A DNA stretch of 64,000 nucleotides from Arthrobacter zhaoxinii (GTDB taxonomy: Bacteria > Actinomycetota > Actinomycetes > Actinomycetales > Micrococcaceae): positions 1,860,001 through 1,924,000 of the forward strand of contig NZ_CP104275.1 of the NCBI RefSeq assembly GCF_025244925.1. The letters run 5' to 3'. Each line of letters begins with the position of its first letter. Within the stretch, counting starts at the first letter, position 1. Position numbers and translations under genes: made by a program. Below, in pieces: positions 45,911-56,944 of the stretch. The notes beneath the pieces are model-generated. The model saw only the letters and a list, made by a program, of their open reading frames with translations, was not told the DNA's origin and did no database searches.

Positions 45911-45955
45911 CGGGCCATTAATGCTCCTATTACGGGGCCGCCGGAGCCACGGGTC

Positions 45956-46336
45956 CTAGTGGAAGGAATCTCCACAGGCACAGGAGCCGCCGGCATTGGG
46001 GTTGTCGATGGTGAACCCCTGCTTCGAGATGGTGTCTTCGAAGTCGATCGAAGCGCCCGACAGGTACGGAACGCTCATCTTGTCCACAATGACCTCGACG
46101 CCGTCGAAGTCGCGGACAGCGTCACCGTCCAGGACGCGCTCGTCGAAGTACAGCTGGTAGATGAGTCCGGAGCAGCCTCCGGGCTGCACAGCCACGCGGA
46201 GACGGAGGTCGGTGCGGCCTTCCTGCTCCAGCAGGCTGCGGACCTTCTGCGCGGCGACATCCGACAACAGCACTTCGTGTACGGGCAGTTCAGCCTCTGC
46301 TGCGGTGGTGATGTTTTCGCTGGTGGAAACGCTCAT
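45956..46336 (-). CDS. erpA: iron-sulfur cluster insertion protein (ErpA/HesB type)
   Basis: A-type carrier of 126 residues. The three cluster-binding Cys are in PGGCSGLIYQL and GSCACGDSFH (C-x-C near the C-terminus). LRLRVAVQPGGCSG and DFEDTISKQGFTIDNPNA are family features. It probably delivers Fe-S clusters to targets such as the Rieske protein next door, but that link is inferred. AGAGAGAAA precedes the ATG. Confidence 0.94.
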   Translation of the reverse strand: MSVSTSENITTAAEAELPVHEVLLSDVAAQKVRSLLEQEGRTDLRLRVAVQPGGCSGLIYQLYFDERVLDGDAVRDFDGVEVIVDKMSVPYLSGASIDFEDTISKQGFTIDNPNAGGSCACGDSFH

Positions 46337-46495
46337 AGTTTCTCTCTTTCCTCAGCTGGTCTATCCGCGGGCAAGCCTTATGCGCCTGCCGCGGGCCGGG
46401 ACCAGTGTCTCAATGGTACGTCTGCTGTCCCCCAACGATCTAACAGGTGCCGGGCAATGTTGATTCCCACCCGGCACCTGCCTGTGTCCTGCCTC

Positions 46496-47911
46496 CTAGC
46501 CGGCAACGGCCCCCAGGCGGGCCAGGAGCAGCGCTTCGGCCAGGATGGCGTTCCGGAAGTCGTTCAGGTCCAGTGACTCGTTGGCGCTGTGGGCACGCGA
46601 ATCCGGATCCTCGACGCCGGTGATCAGTATCTGTGCCTGCGGGAACAGTTCCACGAGGTCCGAAATGAACGGGATGGAGCCGCCCATTCCGGACTCGACC
46701 GGCTGCACTCCCCATGCCCGTTCGAGGGCCCAGAGTGCGGTGCGGGCGGCACTGGCCGTGGTGTCGGTGGCGAAGGCATTGCCCTGCTCCCCCGGGGTGA
46801 AGGTGACCTTGGCACCGAACGGCGCGTGGGCCTGGACATGCGCCTGGACCGCTTCCATGGCCGCCTCGGGGCTCTGCCCGGGGGCCAACCGCAGGCTGAA
46901 CTTGGCCCGGGCCTTGGGCTGGATGGTGTTGGAGGACATGGCAACCGTCGGTACGTCGATACCGATGATCGACAGCGCAGGCTTGGTCCAGAGCCGCGAG
47001 GCAATGGAGCCGGTTCCGGCGAGCCGGACGCCGTCGAGCAGGGACGAATCGGCACGGAAGTCGGCCTCGGGGTAATCCACGGCAGCATCATCGGTGGAGA
47101 CGAGACCGGAGATGGCGACATCGCCGGCGTCGTCATGGAAGGTCGCAATCAGCCGGGCCAGCAGGGTGGGCGCATCCAGCACCGGTCCGCCGAACATGCC
47201 CGAGTGCACTGCGTGGTCCAGGACCTGGACCTCCACCGTGCCGTCCACCAGTCCGCGCAGGCTCGTGGTGAGTGCCGGGACACCCACCTTCCAGTTGCCC
47301 GAGTCGGCAACCACAATGACGTCGGCGCGGAGCAGGTCCTGGTAGGTCTCCAGGAAGGTGCGGAAGGTCGGCGAGCCGGCCTCTTCCTCCCCCTCGATGA
47401 ACAGAGTGACGCCGACGCCGGACTCCTCCCCCAGCACATCCTCCAGCGCGCGCAGGGCACCAATGTGCGCCATGATGCCGGCCTTGTCGTCGGCGGCGCC
47501 GCGGCCGTAGAGCCGGCCGTTGCGTTCCTCGGCGGTGAACGGGTCGGACTCCCACAGGTCCGGGTCTCCGGGGGGCTGGACATCGTGGTGGGCGTACAGC
47601 AGGACCGTGGGCGCTCCGGCCCGCGCGGGCCGGCGGGCGACGACGGCGGGGCCGCCGGGGGTGCCGTTGTTATCCACGCGGAGGATCTGCACGTCCTCGA
47701 TGCCGGCCTCGCGGACCAGGTCCGCGACGGCGGCGGCGCTGCGGTTGAGGTGCTCGGGATCAAAGGAGTCCCACGCGATGCCCGGAATGCTGACCAGGGA
47801 CTTGAGCTGCTCCACGGTCCGCGGGAAATCACCGGCCACGCTGGAGCGGAGGGCGTCCTCGTGGATATCCGGGGATGAGGGATTGGCGTCTGGGGTGGGG
47901 TTGGAAGTCAT
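46496..47911 (-). CDS. M20 family dipeptidase/metallopeptidase
   Basis: Di-zinc M20 peptidase of 471 residues. It has VLLYAHHDVQPPGDPDLW (first metal His and Asp), GRGAADDKAGIMAHI (bridging Asp), FIEGEEEAGSPTF (catalytic and metal Glu), VVADSGNWKVG, and a dimerisation insert. HSANESLDLNDFRN has the last metal His. The open frame starts 77 codons earlier, but ATG 47911 lies 7 bases after TAGGGT (47919-47924, minus) and starts the real N-terminus. It is divergent from the DUF3043 gene. Confidence 0.93.
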   Translation of the reverse strand: MTSNPTPDANPSSPDIHEDALRSSVAGDFPRTVEQLKSLVSIPGIAWDSFDPEHLNRSAAAVADLVREAGIEDVQILRVDNNGTPGGPAVVARRPARAGAPTVLLYAHHDVQPPGDPDLWESDPFTAEERNGRLYGRGAADDKAGIMAHIGALRALEDVLGEESGVGVTLFIEGEEEAGSPTFRTFLETYQDLLRADVIVVADSGNWKVGVPALTTSLRGLVDGTVEVQVLDHAVHSGMFGGPVLDAPTLLARLIATFHDDAGDVAISGLVSTDDAAVDYPEADFRADSSLLDGVRLAGTGSIASRLWTKPALSIIGIDVPTVAMSSNTIQPKARAKFSLRLAPGQSPEAAMEAVQAHVQAHAPFGAKVTFTPGEQGNAFATDTTASAARTALWALERAWGVQPVESGMGGSIPFISDLVELFPQAQILITGVEDPDSRAHSANESLDLNDFRNAILAEALLLARLGAVAG

Positions 47912-47918
47912 AGCCAAA

Positions 47919-47943
47919 ACCCTACAATCTTTCACGGTATCCT
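47919..47943. promoter_or_regulatory. divergent leaderless promoters
   Basis: TAGGGT (minus, 47919-47924), 7 bases before the dipeptidase ATG, and TATCCT (plus, 47938-47943), 6 bases before the DUF3043 GTG at 47950. The two -10 boxes are only 13 bases apart, so the two polymerases may compete. Confidence 0.55.
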
Positions 47944-47949
47944 TGGGGT

Positions 47950-48543
47950 GTGTTCGGACGAAAGAAAGAAGCGCCCACCGCGCAGGAAACTGTGGACCAG
48001 GCAGCTGCCGCTGACCAGGCAGCCAACGTACGGGTGGGCAAGGGTGCCCCGACGCCCCGCCGCAAGGACCAGGTAGCCGCCCGCCGCCGCCCGCTGGTGC
48101 CCGATGACCGGAAGGCAGCCAAGGCCGCCAACCGCGAGGCACTCCGGGAAGAGCGGATGAAGACCCGCCGCGCCCTGGACACCGGCGAGGAACGCTACCT
48201 TCCCCTTCGGGACAAGGGCCCCAACCGCCGGTTCGTGCGTGACATCGTGGATGCCCGCTGGAACATCGGCGAGTTCATCATGATCGCCGCCCTCGTGTTC
48301 GTCCTGTTCAGCTTCATCCAGAACATTGATGTCCAGCTGATTGTGATGGCCGCGTTCTGGGTGCTTATCCTGCTGGTCATCGCGGACAGCTTTATGCTGC
48401 GCCGCCAGATCCGGAAGCGCCTGACCGCCAAGTTCGGCGCACCCAATCCGGGCGATGTCTGGTACGGGGTCAGCCGGTCCCTGCAGCTGCGGCGGTTCCG
48501 CCTCCCCAAGCCGCAGGTCCGCCACGGCCAGTACCCCTCCTGA
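47950..48543 (+). CDS. DUF3043 membrane protein
   Basis: A 197-residue actinobacterial protein. A charged N-terminal half (MFGRKKEAPTAQETVD, RRKDQVAARRRPLVPDDRKAAKAANREALREERMKTRRALDTGEERYLPLRDKGPNRRFVRD) is followed by two membrane helices (FIMIAALVFVLFSFIQNI, LIVMAAFWVLILLVIADSFM) and a basic tail. This is the DUF3043 layout. Function is unknown. A strong terminator follows. Confidence 0.9.
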   Translation: MFGRKKEAPTAQETVDQAAAADQAANVRVGKGAPTPRRKDQVAARRRPLVPDDRKAAKAANREALREERMKTRRALDTGEERYLPLRDKGPNRRFVRDIVDARWNIGEFIMIAALVFVLFSFIQNIDVQLIVMAAFWVLILLVIADSFMLRRQIRKRLTAKFGAPNPGDVWYGVSRSLQLRRFRLPKPQVRHGQYPS

Positions 48544-48555
48544 TTCTTTTCCACG

Positions 48556-48594
48556 CAAAGAAGGGCCGCCCTCCGGCGGCCCTTCTTTTTGCTT
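48556..48594. terminator. Terminator after the DUF3043 gene
   Basis: AAAGAAGGGCCGCC, loop CTCC, GGCGGCCCTTCTTTTT. A-rich on one side and T-rich on the other, so it also ends pyrD on the minus strand. Confidence 0.92.
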
Positions 48595-48610
48595 AAGACC
48601 GGCTTTTTGC

Positions 48611-49681
48611 CTAAGACCGGTTCCGTGCCAGGCCCCGGTTGATCCGCGCCGCCCAGAAGGGACCCTCATAGAGGAACGCCGTGTATCCCTGGACCAGGAC
48701 CGCACCGGCATCCAGACGCTCCTGGACATCGGCTGCCGTTTCCACTCCCCCGACGGAAATGATGGCCGGGCCGTCCTCCCCCAGCCCGGTGCGGAGCCGC
48801 CGCAGCACTTCGAGGGACCGTTTCTTCAGCGGCGCGCCGCTCAGCCCGCCGACGCCGCAGGCAATGACCCGTTCCGGGTCAGTAACCAGGTTCTCCCGGG
48901 TGACAGTGGTATTCGTGGCAATCACTCCCTCCAGCTGAAGGGAGCGGGCCAGCTCCGCGACGTCGTCGATGTCCGCGTCCGTGAGGTCCGGGGCAATCTT
49001 GACCAGCAGCGGGACGTGCCGGCCGGCTGCCTCGTCTGCCGCGCTGCCCACCCGGGCCAGCAGCGGCCGCAGGGTGGAAATGTCCTGCAGCAGCCGGAGT
49101 CCGGGCGTGTTGGGTGAGCTCACGTTGACCGCCAGATAATCGGCATGCGGTGCGAGCTCCCGGGCGCTGGAAAGATAATCTTCAACGGCGTCCGCGAGGT
49201 CAACCGTCTTGGTTTTGCCGATATTGATGCCGATCACCGGCCGCGGCGTCCCGAAAGCCCTTGTCAGCGACTTCCGCGCCTTGTCCAGGCGGGGCGCCAC
49301 GGCGGGGGCGCCGTCGTTGTTGAACCCCATCCGGTTGATCACGGCCCGGTCCTCAACCAGACGGAACAGCCGAGGCTTCGGGTTGCCGGGCTGGGCCTTG
49401 GCGGTCACGGTGCCCACCTCCACGTGCCCGAAACCCAGGTTGCTCAGGGCCGCGATCCCCGAACCCTCCTTGTCGAATCCCGCCGCCAGTCCGAACGGCG
49501 ACGGAAACGTCAGCCCCAGTGCTTCGGTCCGCAGCACCGGGGCAGGGCGCATCAGCCGGCGCATCACCGGTCCGGCGGGGGTTCGGGCCGCGGCGCGGAT
49601 CAGCACAAAGCCGATCCGGTGTGCCAGTTCGGGGTCCATGCCGGAAAACACCAGCCGGAAGAAGGTGGGATAAATGCGCAT
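48611..49681 (-). CDS. pyrD: dihydroorotate dehydrogenase (quinone), class 2
   Basis: Fourth step of pyrimidine synthesis. It is membrane-associated and gives electrons to menaquinone. It has an N-terminal amphipathic part ([28 protein letters not shown]), [57 protein letters not shown] (catalytic Ser region), [16 protein letters not shown] and [21 protein letters not shown]. Length is 356, normal for class 2. Confidence 0.95.
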   Translation of the reverse strand: MRIYPTFFRLVFSGMDPELAHRIGFVLIRAAARTPAGPVMRRLMRPAPVLRTEALGLTFPSPFGLAAGFDKEGSGIAALSNLGFGHVEVGTVTAKAQPGNPKPRLFRLVEDRAVINRMGFNNDGAPAVAPRLDKARKSLTRAFGTPRPVIGINIGKTKTVDLADAVEDYLSSARELAPHADYLAVNVSSPNTPGLRLLQDISTLRPLLARVGSAADEAAGRHVPLLVKIAPDLTDADIDDVAELARSLQLEGVIATNTTVTRENLVTDPERVIACGVGGLSGAPLKKRSLEVLRRLRTGLGEDGPAIISVGGVETAADVQERLDAGAVLVQGYTAFLYEGPFWAARINRGLARNRS

Positions 49682-49747
49682 AGCTCAAAGATTCCAGAAC
49701 CGGCACCGCGTGCCAAACCCCCGGAGCTAAACCGGCGGCCGGTCGAC

Positions 49748-49753
49748 TATTGT
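49748..49753 (+). promoter_or_regulatory. -10 box of the hydrolase gene (leaderless)
   Basis: TATTGT followed by 7 bases and the ATG at 49761. Confidence 0.5.
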
Positions 49754-49760
49754 CAAAGGC

Positions 49761-50770
49761 ATGCAGCACGAACTCCCCACCTGGAAACCGGATGTTTTAG
49801 GCGAGGATTTCCGCAGCCTCACCCTCGATCTGGGGGTGGACGACGAAGGCCCGGTGGTCGCCACCCTGGTCTCCCACCTTCCCCCTGTTCCCCCGGTCCC
49901 GTCCGTCGGCAGGGTCGACGCCGTCCTGTACTTGCACGGCTGGAGCGACTATTTCTTCCAGGCGGATCTGGCACGGTTCTGGGCCGGGCAGGGCGTCGCC
50001 TTCTATGCCTTGGACCTGCGGAAGTACGGGCGGAGCCTGCGCCCCGGCCAGTCGGAGGGCTACGTGACCGATCTGGCGGAGTACGACGCCGATATCGAGG
50101 CCGCGCTGTTGGCCATGGAAAAGGACGTCCGGGAGCGGTACGACGCCGGCATGCGGATGACGCTGATGGCGCACTCAACGGGAGGACTGGTCGCCGCGCT
50201 CTGGGCCGACCGTTTTCCCGACCGGCTGCAGGCGCTCATCCTGAACAGTCCCTGGCTGGAACTGAGCGGCAGTGCCATGCTCCGCTTCGCCACCAACGGG
50301 CTGCTGGAGCCGGTGGCCCGCCGGCGGCCCGCCGGCGGCCCCTGACGCGGCTGAAGATTCCGGAATTCGGTTTCTATTTCCGGAGTATCAGTTCAACCAT
50401 GGACGGCGAATGGGACGTTGATCCGCAGTGGCGTCCGCCGTTCAGCTTCCCGGTCCGGGCCGGCTGGATCAAGGCTGTGCTGGCAGGCCATGCACGGGTG
50501 GCGCGGGGCCTGGACATCCGGGTGCCGGTACTGCTGCTGGCTTCCGCAGCATCCACCATTTCCCCCACGTGGAATCCGCTGATGCTGCGCACCGACAGCG
50601 TGCTGGACGTGAACCTGATGGCCCAGCGCGGTGTCCTGCTGGGCCCGGAGGTCACCGTGTACCGTTTTGAGGGCGCCCTGCATGACACCCTGCTTTCGGC
50701 GCTGCCGGTCCGGGCCCGGGTCTACGCCGGAATCCGGCGGTGGGCCCGGGCGTTTATGCTCCCGTGCTGA
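49761..50770 (+). pseudogene. alpha/beta hydrolase (S33-like), frameshifted by an 11-bp tandem duplication
   Basis: The first frame (49761-50345) reads an alpha/beta hydrolase: LYLHGWSDYFFQADLARFWAGQG, ALDLRKYGRSLR, and the nucleophile MAHSTGGLVAALWA (AHSTGG in place of GxSxG). It stops after ARRRPAGGP. The remainder, starting LTRLKIPEFGFYFRSISS and ending with the His-containing FEGALHDTLLSALP, continues in another frame to 50770. The unit CCCGCCGGCGG is present twice in tandem at 50317-50338. Removing one copy joins both parts as ARRRPLTRLKIPEFG without any stop, about 332 residues. The break thus looks very recent, or is an assembly error. Its 3' end overlaps uppS by 17 bases. Confidence 0.85.
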
Positions 50771-51611
50771 CCCCGGCCGTGTCGGCGTCTTCGGCCGGGC
50801 CGGCTCCGGCGGCCGCACTGCCCGCAGCTTTGTCCACGGCTTTGTCGGCGGCTTTGTCCACGGCGCCGCCGTACCTGCGGTCCCGGCGGGCGTAGATCTC
50901 CACCGCTTCCCACAGGGTCCGCCGGTCCACGTCCGGCCAGAGGGTATCCATAAAGACCATCTCCGCGTACGCGGACTGCCAGAGCATGAAGTTGGAGAAC
51001 CGCTGCTCCCCGGAGGTGCGGAGGAACAGGTCCACGTCCGGCAGGTCCGGTTCATCCAGGTACTTCTGGATGGTCTTCTCGGAAATGGATCCCGGCCGCA
51101 GCCTGCCCTTCTGGACATCGGCGGCAATCGCGGCGACGGCGTCGGCAATTTCGGCCCGTCCGCCGTAGTTGACGCACATATTCAGCGTGCACACCGTGTT
51201 GCCGCGGGTTTCGTCTTCCGCAATCTCCAGTTCCCGCACCACGCTCTGCCACAGCCGGGGGCGGCGGCCCGACCAGCGGATCCGTACACCCCACTCGTTG
51301 AGCTGGTCCCGCTGCCGGCGCAGGACATCCCTGCTGAAGCCCATGAGGAAACGGACTTCTTCCGGAGAGCGTTTCCAGTTCTCGGTGGAAAACGCGTAGA
51401 CGGAAACGTGGCGGATGCCCATCTCGATGGCGCCGGCCATCACGTCCAGCAGCGCCGCTTCACCGGCGCGGTGCCCCTCGGTCCGGGGCAGGCCGCGCTG
51501 GTTCGCCCAGCGGCCGTTGCCGTCCATCACGATTGCCACGTGGGCGGGCACCAGTTCGGCCGGAACCTGCGGCGGAACCGCACCGGAGGGGTGCGGGGCG
51601 GGCAGGCTCAC
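50754..51611 (-). CDS. uppS: isoprenyl transferase (undecaprenyl/decaprenyl diphosphate synthase, UppS-like)
   Basis: cis-prenyltransferase that makes the lipid carrier for cell-wall synthesis. It has the catalytic Asp in [83 protein letters not shown] and WPDV. The start is uncertain. GTG 51611 with AGGCAGGA upstream is chosen, giving 285 residues. TTG 51650 is possible. An Ala-rich C-terminal tail with [11 protein letters not shown] repeats is disordered. It lies 41 bases after recO on the same strand. Confidence 0.93.
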   Translation of the reverse strand: MSLPAPHPSGAVPPQVPAELVPAHVAIVMDGNGRWANQRGLPRTEGHRAGEAALLDVMAGAIEMGIRHVSVYAFSTENWKRSPEEVRFLMGFSRDVLRRQRDQLNEWGVRIRWSGRRPRLWQSVVRELEIAEDETRGNTVCTLNMCVNYGGRAEIADAVAAIAADVQKGRLRPGSISEKTIQKYLDEPDLPDVDLFLRTSGEQRFSNFMLWQSAYAEMVFMDTLWPDVDRRTLWEAVEIYARRDRRYGGAVDKAADKAVDKAAGSAAAGAGPAEDADTAGVSTGA

Positions 51612-51652
51612 GGGTCCTGCCTGCTTGGCAGTCGGGGTTTTCGAACGCAAGG

Positions 51653-52402
51653 TCAGACACGCTCCACATGTTGAAGGGACCGCAGCACCCGTTCCAGGTG
51701 CCACTGAAGATATCCGGCCACCAGGCCGGCGGATTCGTGCCGCGGCTGCGGACCCGACTCGTCCGCGGTAGCCCAGTCACCGGTGAGCAGCGCAGCCAGC
51801 AGCGTCATGGTTTCGGGTGACGGCGAGGCCGAACCGGGCGGGCGGCAGACGGGGCAGACCGCTCCGCCCAGCGGGGCGGAAAACGCGGTGTGCGGCCCCG
51901 GCGCCCCGCAGCGGGCACAGTCGGTGAAACTCGGCGCCCACCCGGCCGTCGCCAGGGCGCGCAGCAGGTAGGAATCCAGGATGAGTTCCGGGGCGTGCAG
52001 TCCCCGGCTGAGCGCCGCAAAGGCGCCGATCACCAGCTGGTAATGGGCTTTCGCGGATTCGCCGTCAATGTCGGTCAGGCGCTCCGCGGTTTCCGCAATG
52101 GCGGCCGCAGCGGTGTAGCGGGCGTAATCCGCAGCGATGCCGTGCCCGTAGGCGCCCTTGGTCTGGGCCTGGGTCACGATGTCCAGGTTCCGGCCGTGCG
52201 AGAGCAGCAGCTCTGCCACCATGAACGGTTCCAGCCGGGCACCGAACTTGCTCGAGGTGCGGCGGACACCCTTGGCCACGGCGCGGACCTGCCCGTGCTC
52301 GCGGGTCAGCAGGACGAGGATGCGGTCCGCTTCGCCCAGCTTGTGGGTGCGCAGGACAACCGCGTCATCCCGGTAGGTGCGCGATGCAAAGGATTTGGCC
52401 AC
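51653..52402 (-). CDS. recO: DNA repair protein RecO
   Basis: Mediator of RecF-pathway recombination. The N-terminal OB fold reads [51 protein letters not shown]. The helical domain follows, with a zinc site DCARCGAP and VCPVCRP. GTG 52402 is chosen, giving 249 residues. An upstream start at 52429 would add 9 residues within a GC-rich hairpin. It stands between leuA and uppS, a common arrangement. Confidence 0.94.
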   Translation of the reverse strand: MAKSFASRTYRDDAVVLRTHKLGEADRILVLLTREHGQVRAVAKGVRRTSSKFGARLEPFMVAELLLSHGRNLDIVTQAQTKGAYGHGIAADYARYTAAAAIAETAERLTDIDGESAKAHYQLVIGAFAALSRGLHAPELILDSYLLRALATAGWAPSFTDCARCGAPGPHTAFSAPLGGAVCPVCRPPGSASPSPETMTLLAALLTGDWATADESGPQPRHESAGLVAGYLQWHLERVLRSLQHVERV

Positions 52403-52421
52403 AGAAGCTATTTTCCCACGC

Positions 52422-52462
52422 CGGGGCACGTCCGGCGGACCGCTGCCGTCCGGCGTGCCCCG
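52422..52462 (-). terminator. GC-rich hairpin between leuA and recO
   Basis: CGGGGCACG pairs with CGTGCCCCG around an inner part that can fold further. No T run follows, so it may be a weak terminator or an mRNA-processing site after leuA. Confidence 0.45.
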
Positions 52463-52481
52463 CGGCGTGCCCCCGGCGTCG

Positions 52482-54278
<1,797 letters not shown>

Positions 54279-54283
54279 AGACT

Positions 54284-54331
54284 CCGCAGCGAGGGGCGGC
54301 CTAAGCAGGTGCTTGTGTGGCCTCGCCGCGG
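54284..54331 (-). promoter_or_regulatory. leuA leader hairpin over the leader-peptide stop
   Basis: CCGCGGCGAGG (54321-54331) pairs over 11 positions, including one G-U, with CCUCGCUGCGG (54284-54294). Inside, AAGC-ACCU-GCUU (54303-54314) forms a tip around the stop codon. A ribosome paused at the upstream Ile-Leu-Leu-Leu codons or at the stop would change this fold. Confidence 0.5.
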
Positions 54332-54360
54332 CAGCTAAGGAGAAGGATCTCTGCGTGCAC
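54301..54360 (-). CDS. leuA leader peptide (attenuator), Leu-rich
   Basis: A 19-residue frame, GTG to TAG, that reads VHAEILLLSCRGEATQAPA, with codons ATC CTT CTC CTT in a row. It starts 6 bases after a TAGTCT box (54367-54372 minus), so it is probably leaderless, and it ends 76 bases before leuA. Consecutive Leu codons before a leucine-pathway gene are the classical attenuation layout. No Leu leader of this exact sequence was recalled, so it is called from position and codon content. Confidence 0.6.
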   Translation of the reverse strand: MHAEILLLSCRGEATQAPA

Positions 54361-54366
54361 GTGATC

Positions 54367-54372
54367 AGACTA
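54367..54372 (-). promoter_or_regulatory. -10 box of the leuA transcript
   Basis: TAGTCT on the minus strand, 6 bases before the leader-peptide GTG at 54360. Confidence 0.55.
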
Positions 54373-54400
54373 ACACGCAGCCGTCCAGGTTTCTGAAGTG

Positions 54401-55924
54401 CTAGTTCCCAAATGCCGACTGGCACGTAACCTGGGCTGCGGTCTGTCCGTCGAGGTCGCCCAGATCCCCCAGGTCCCCCATGGTGGAACCGCTGGCGAAG
54501 TCCTCGCCGATCTCCACGGACACTCCCGTGGAGGCAGCGCTGAGCACTACCTGCACATCCGGGATGTTCAGTGTCCGGGCGACTTCCAGGGCCATCTCTT
54601 CATAGCCGTAGCCGAAGAAAATCTGCGTGGCGGGGCTCTCGGCGGGAGCGGCTCCGCCGGCAAGGGCCTGGACGAAGCCCTTGGACTTCAGGTAGGCCAG
54701 GACCTTGGCATCCCGGCCGGCGGTGCCAGATGCGTTGACCAGGGTCACCGGAACAGCGGCGGGGTCGACGGCGGGAGCGGCAGGCTCCTCGGGCTCCGGA
54801 GCCGCCGGAGTTCCGGCTGCGGCGGAAGCCGAGGGCTCCGCGGAAGGCGTTGCGGCCGAGGTGATGCCCTGATCCGAGACCAGCGCATCAAACAGCGGCT
54901 GGGCCTTGGCTTCGTCGAGCACCAGCCGGTTGGGGTCATATTCGTAGGGCATCACCGGAACGGTGACGAAAGCGACGTTGCCCAGGTCAACGTCCTTCAG
55001 CCGGGTGGCCAGGGACACCAGGTCAGGAATGTTCGCGAGCTCGTCGTCCACCGTCAGGTTCTTCGTGACGGTCTCGGCAATCGAATACAGCTTGGGCAGG
55101 TTGTTCAGCGTTCCTTCGTCCTTGACCTTGCGGACCATGGAGGCGAGGAAGCTTTGCTGGGCCCGGATGCGGCCTTCGTCGCCGCCATTGCCGAAGCCGT
55201 GCCGGGTCCGCAGGAACGCGAGGGCCTGGTCGCCCTTGACGCTGCTGACCCCGGCGGGGATATTCAGGCCGGACAGCGGATCGTTCACGGGCTGGTTGAC
55301 GCAGACCTCCACGCCGCCGAGGGTATTGGACAGTTCCTTCACGGCATCGAAGTCGGCCATCATAAAGTGGTCGATCGACAGGCCGGTGACGTTATTTATG
55401 GCAGCAACGGTGCAGCCGGGGCCGCCGTTGCCCAGCGCGCCGTTGAGCTGGCCCAGGTCCATGGCGTCATAGACCGTGCCGGTTTCGGGATCCTTGCATG
55501 CCGGCAGCGGGACCAGCAGGTCGCGGGGGAAGCTGGTCACGGTGACGTTTGAGCGGTCCGCAGAGAGATTCACCAGCATCATCACGTCGGAGTTGTTCGA
55601 GTCCTGGCCGTCGCGCTGGTCAGTGCCCAGGACCAGGATCTGCAGCGGATCCGTGTTGACGTCCACCTGCTCCACCGGAGTGTCGTCGGAGCCGAGGTTC
55701 AGGGGCTGGGTCTCGAAGTTGCCCCGGAGCCGCAGCAGCTGGACGGCGCCGAAAACCACGCCGCCCACGAGCACCAGGGCAAGGACGGCGGCGATGCCCT
55801 TCAGCAGCGGGTGGCCGGAGGAAGCCCCGCTGGAGAGGTGCCTGCCGCCGGGTTCGGTTGAACCCGGACCGGCAGTCGGTTTTTCCAAGGGGCCGCCGCC
55901 CGTTGCGGCACGGCGAGATGACAT
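54401..55924 (-). CDS. LytR-CpsA-Psr (LCP) family protein with LytR_C domain
   Basis: Cell-wall ligase type, which attaches glycopolymers to peptidoglycan. It has a cytoplasmic tail, one membrane helix (ILLKGIAAVLALVLVGGVVFGAV-like, residues 40-62), the LCP domain with LVLGTDQRDGQDSNNSDVMMLV (catalytic Arg/Asp), FPRDLLVPLP, GCTVAAINNVTGLSIDHFMMADFDAVKELSNTLGGVEVC, ALAFLRTRHGFGNGGDEGRIRAQQ, then a Pro/Ala linker and a LytR_C domain (TLVNASGTAGRDAKVLAYLKSKGF). Length is 507. ATG 55924 is preceded by AAGGGGA. Confidence 0.92.
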   Translation of the reverse strand: MSSRRAATGGGPLEKPTAGPGSTEPGGRHLSSGASSGHPLLKGIAAVLALVLVGGVVFGAVQLLRLRGNFETQPLNLGSDDTPVEQVDVNTDPLQILVLGTDQRDGQDSNNSDVMMLVNLSADRSNVTVTSFPRDLLVPLPACKDPETGTVYDAMDLGQLNGALGNGGPGCTVAAINNVTGLSIDHFMMADFDAVKELSNTLGGVEVCVNQPVNDPLSGLNIPAGVSSVKGDQALAFLRTRHGFGNGGDEGRIRAQQSFLASMVRKVKDEGTLNNLPKLYSIAETVTKNLTVDDELANIPDLVSLATRLKDVDLGNVAFVTVPVMPYEYDPNRLVLDEAKAQPLFDALVSDQGITSAATPSAEPSASAAAGTPAAPEPEEPAAPAVDPAAVPVTLVNASGTAGRDAKVLAYLKSKGFVQALAGGAAPAESPATQIFFGYGYEEMALEVARTLNIPDVQVVLSAASTGVSVEIGEDFASGSTMGDLGDLGDLDGQTAAQVTCQSAFGN

Positions 55925-56014
55925 GGCCGGTCCCCTTCACGAATCAAAAAGCTCAAACGAATGTTTCACAGTGTACGGGCAGCTCCTGTGGATCCGGGAG
56001 CGGACCCCGCCGGA

Positions 56015-56944
56015 CTAGAACCCGAGCTTGACGAGCTGCTTGGGATCCCGCTGCCAGTCCTTCGCGATCTTTACGTGCAGGTCGAGGTACACCTTGGTGC
56101 CCAGCAGCGCCTCGATGCCGCGCCGTGCGGTGGTTCCAACATCGCGCAGCCGGGACCCGCCGCGGCCAATAATAATAGCCTTCTGCGAGGAGCGCTCCAC
56201 GTACAGGTTGACCCGGACGTCCAGGAGCGGATTTTCTTCGCTGCGGCCCTCGCGGGGCACGATTTCCTCCACCACCACGGCCAGGGAGTGGGGCAGCTCG
56301 TCGCGGACGCCCTCCAGGGCTGCTTCGCGGACCAGCTCCGCAACCATCACCGCTTCCGGCTCGTCGGTCAGTTCGCCGTCCGGGTACAGGGGCGGGGAGG
56401 CGGGCATGTGGCTGACCAGGACGTCCGACACGGTATCCACCTGGAATCCGTCCGCAGCCGATACCGGAACGACGTCGGCCCAGCCCTCCTCGCCCAGCAC
56501 ATCGTTGCCCAGCGCAGTGACAGACATCAACTGCTTGGCCAGGGCGGCGCGGTCCACGAGGTCGGTTTTTGTGACCAATGCGATGACGGGGGTCCGCTTC
56601 AGGGCGGCGAGCTGAGCCGCGATGTAGCGGTCACCGGGGCCCACGGCTTCGTTCGCGGGCAGGCAGAAGCCAATCGCGTCCACCTCGGCCAGGGTGTCCG
56701 CGACCAGGTCGTTCAGCCGCTGCCCCAGCAGGGTGCGCGGGCGGTGCAGGCCCGGGGTATCCACGAGGATCAGCTGGGAATCCTCGCGGTGGACGATGCC
56801 GCGGATGGTGTGCCGCGTCGTCTGCGGCTTGGCGGAGGTGATGGCCACCTTGGAACCGACCAGGGCGTTGGTCAGGGTGGACTTGCCGGCGTTGGGCCGG
56901 CCCACCAGGGAAACGAAGCCTGCGCGGAACTGCGGTTCAGTCAT
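56015..56944 (-). CDS. era: GTPase Era
   Basis: GTPase that assists 16S rRNA and 30S maturation. G1 GRPNAGKST, G2 region TTRHTIRG, G3 DTPGLHRP, G4 TKTD (usually NKxD), then a KH domain with VNLYVERSSQKAIIIGRGGSRLRDVGTTARRGIEALLGTKVYLDLHVKIAKDWQRD. Length is 309. Its start overlaps the CNNM/CorC gene end by 8 bases, and the ybeY and phoH genes stand upstream, the standard order. Confidence 0.95.
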   Translation of the reverse strand: MTEPQFRAGFVSLVGRPNAGKSTLTNALVGSKVAITSAKPQTTRHTIRGIVHREDSQLILVDTPGLHRPRTLLGQRLNDLVADTLAEVDAIGFCLPANEAVGPGDRYIAAQLAALKRTPVIALVTKTDLVDRAALAKQLMSVTALGNDVLGEEGWADVVPVSAADGFQVDTVSDVLVSHMPASPPLYPDGELTDEPEAVMVAELVREAALEGVRDELPHSLAVVVEEIVPREGRSEENPLLDVRVNLYVERSSQKAIIIGRGGSRLRDVGTTARRGIEALLGTKVYLDLHVKIAKDWQRDPKQLVKLGF

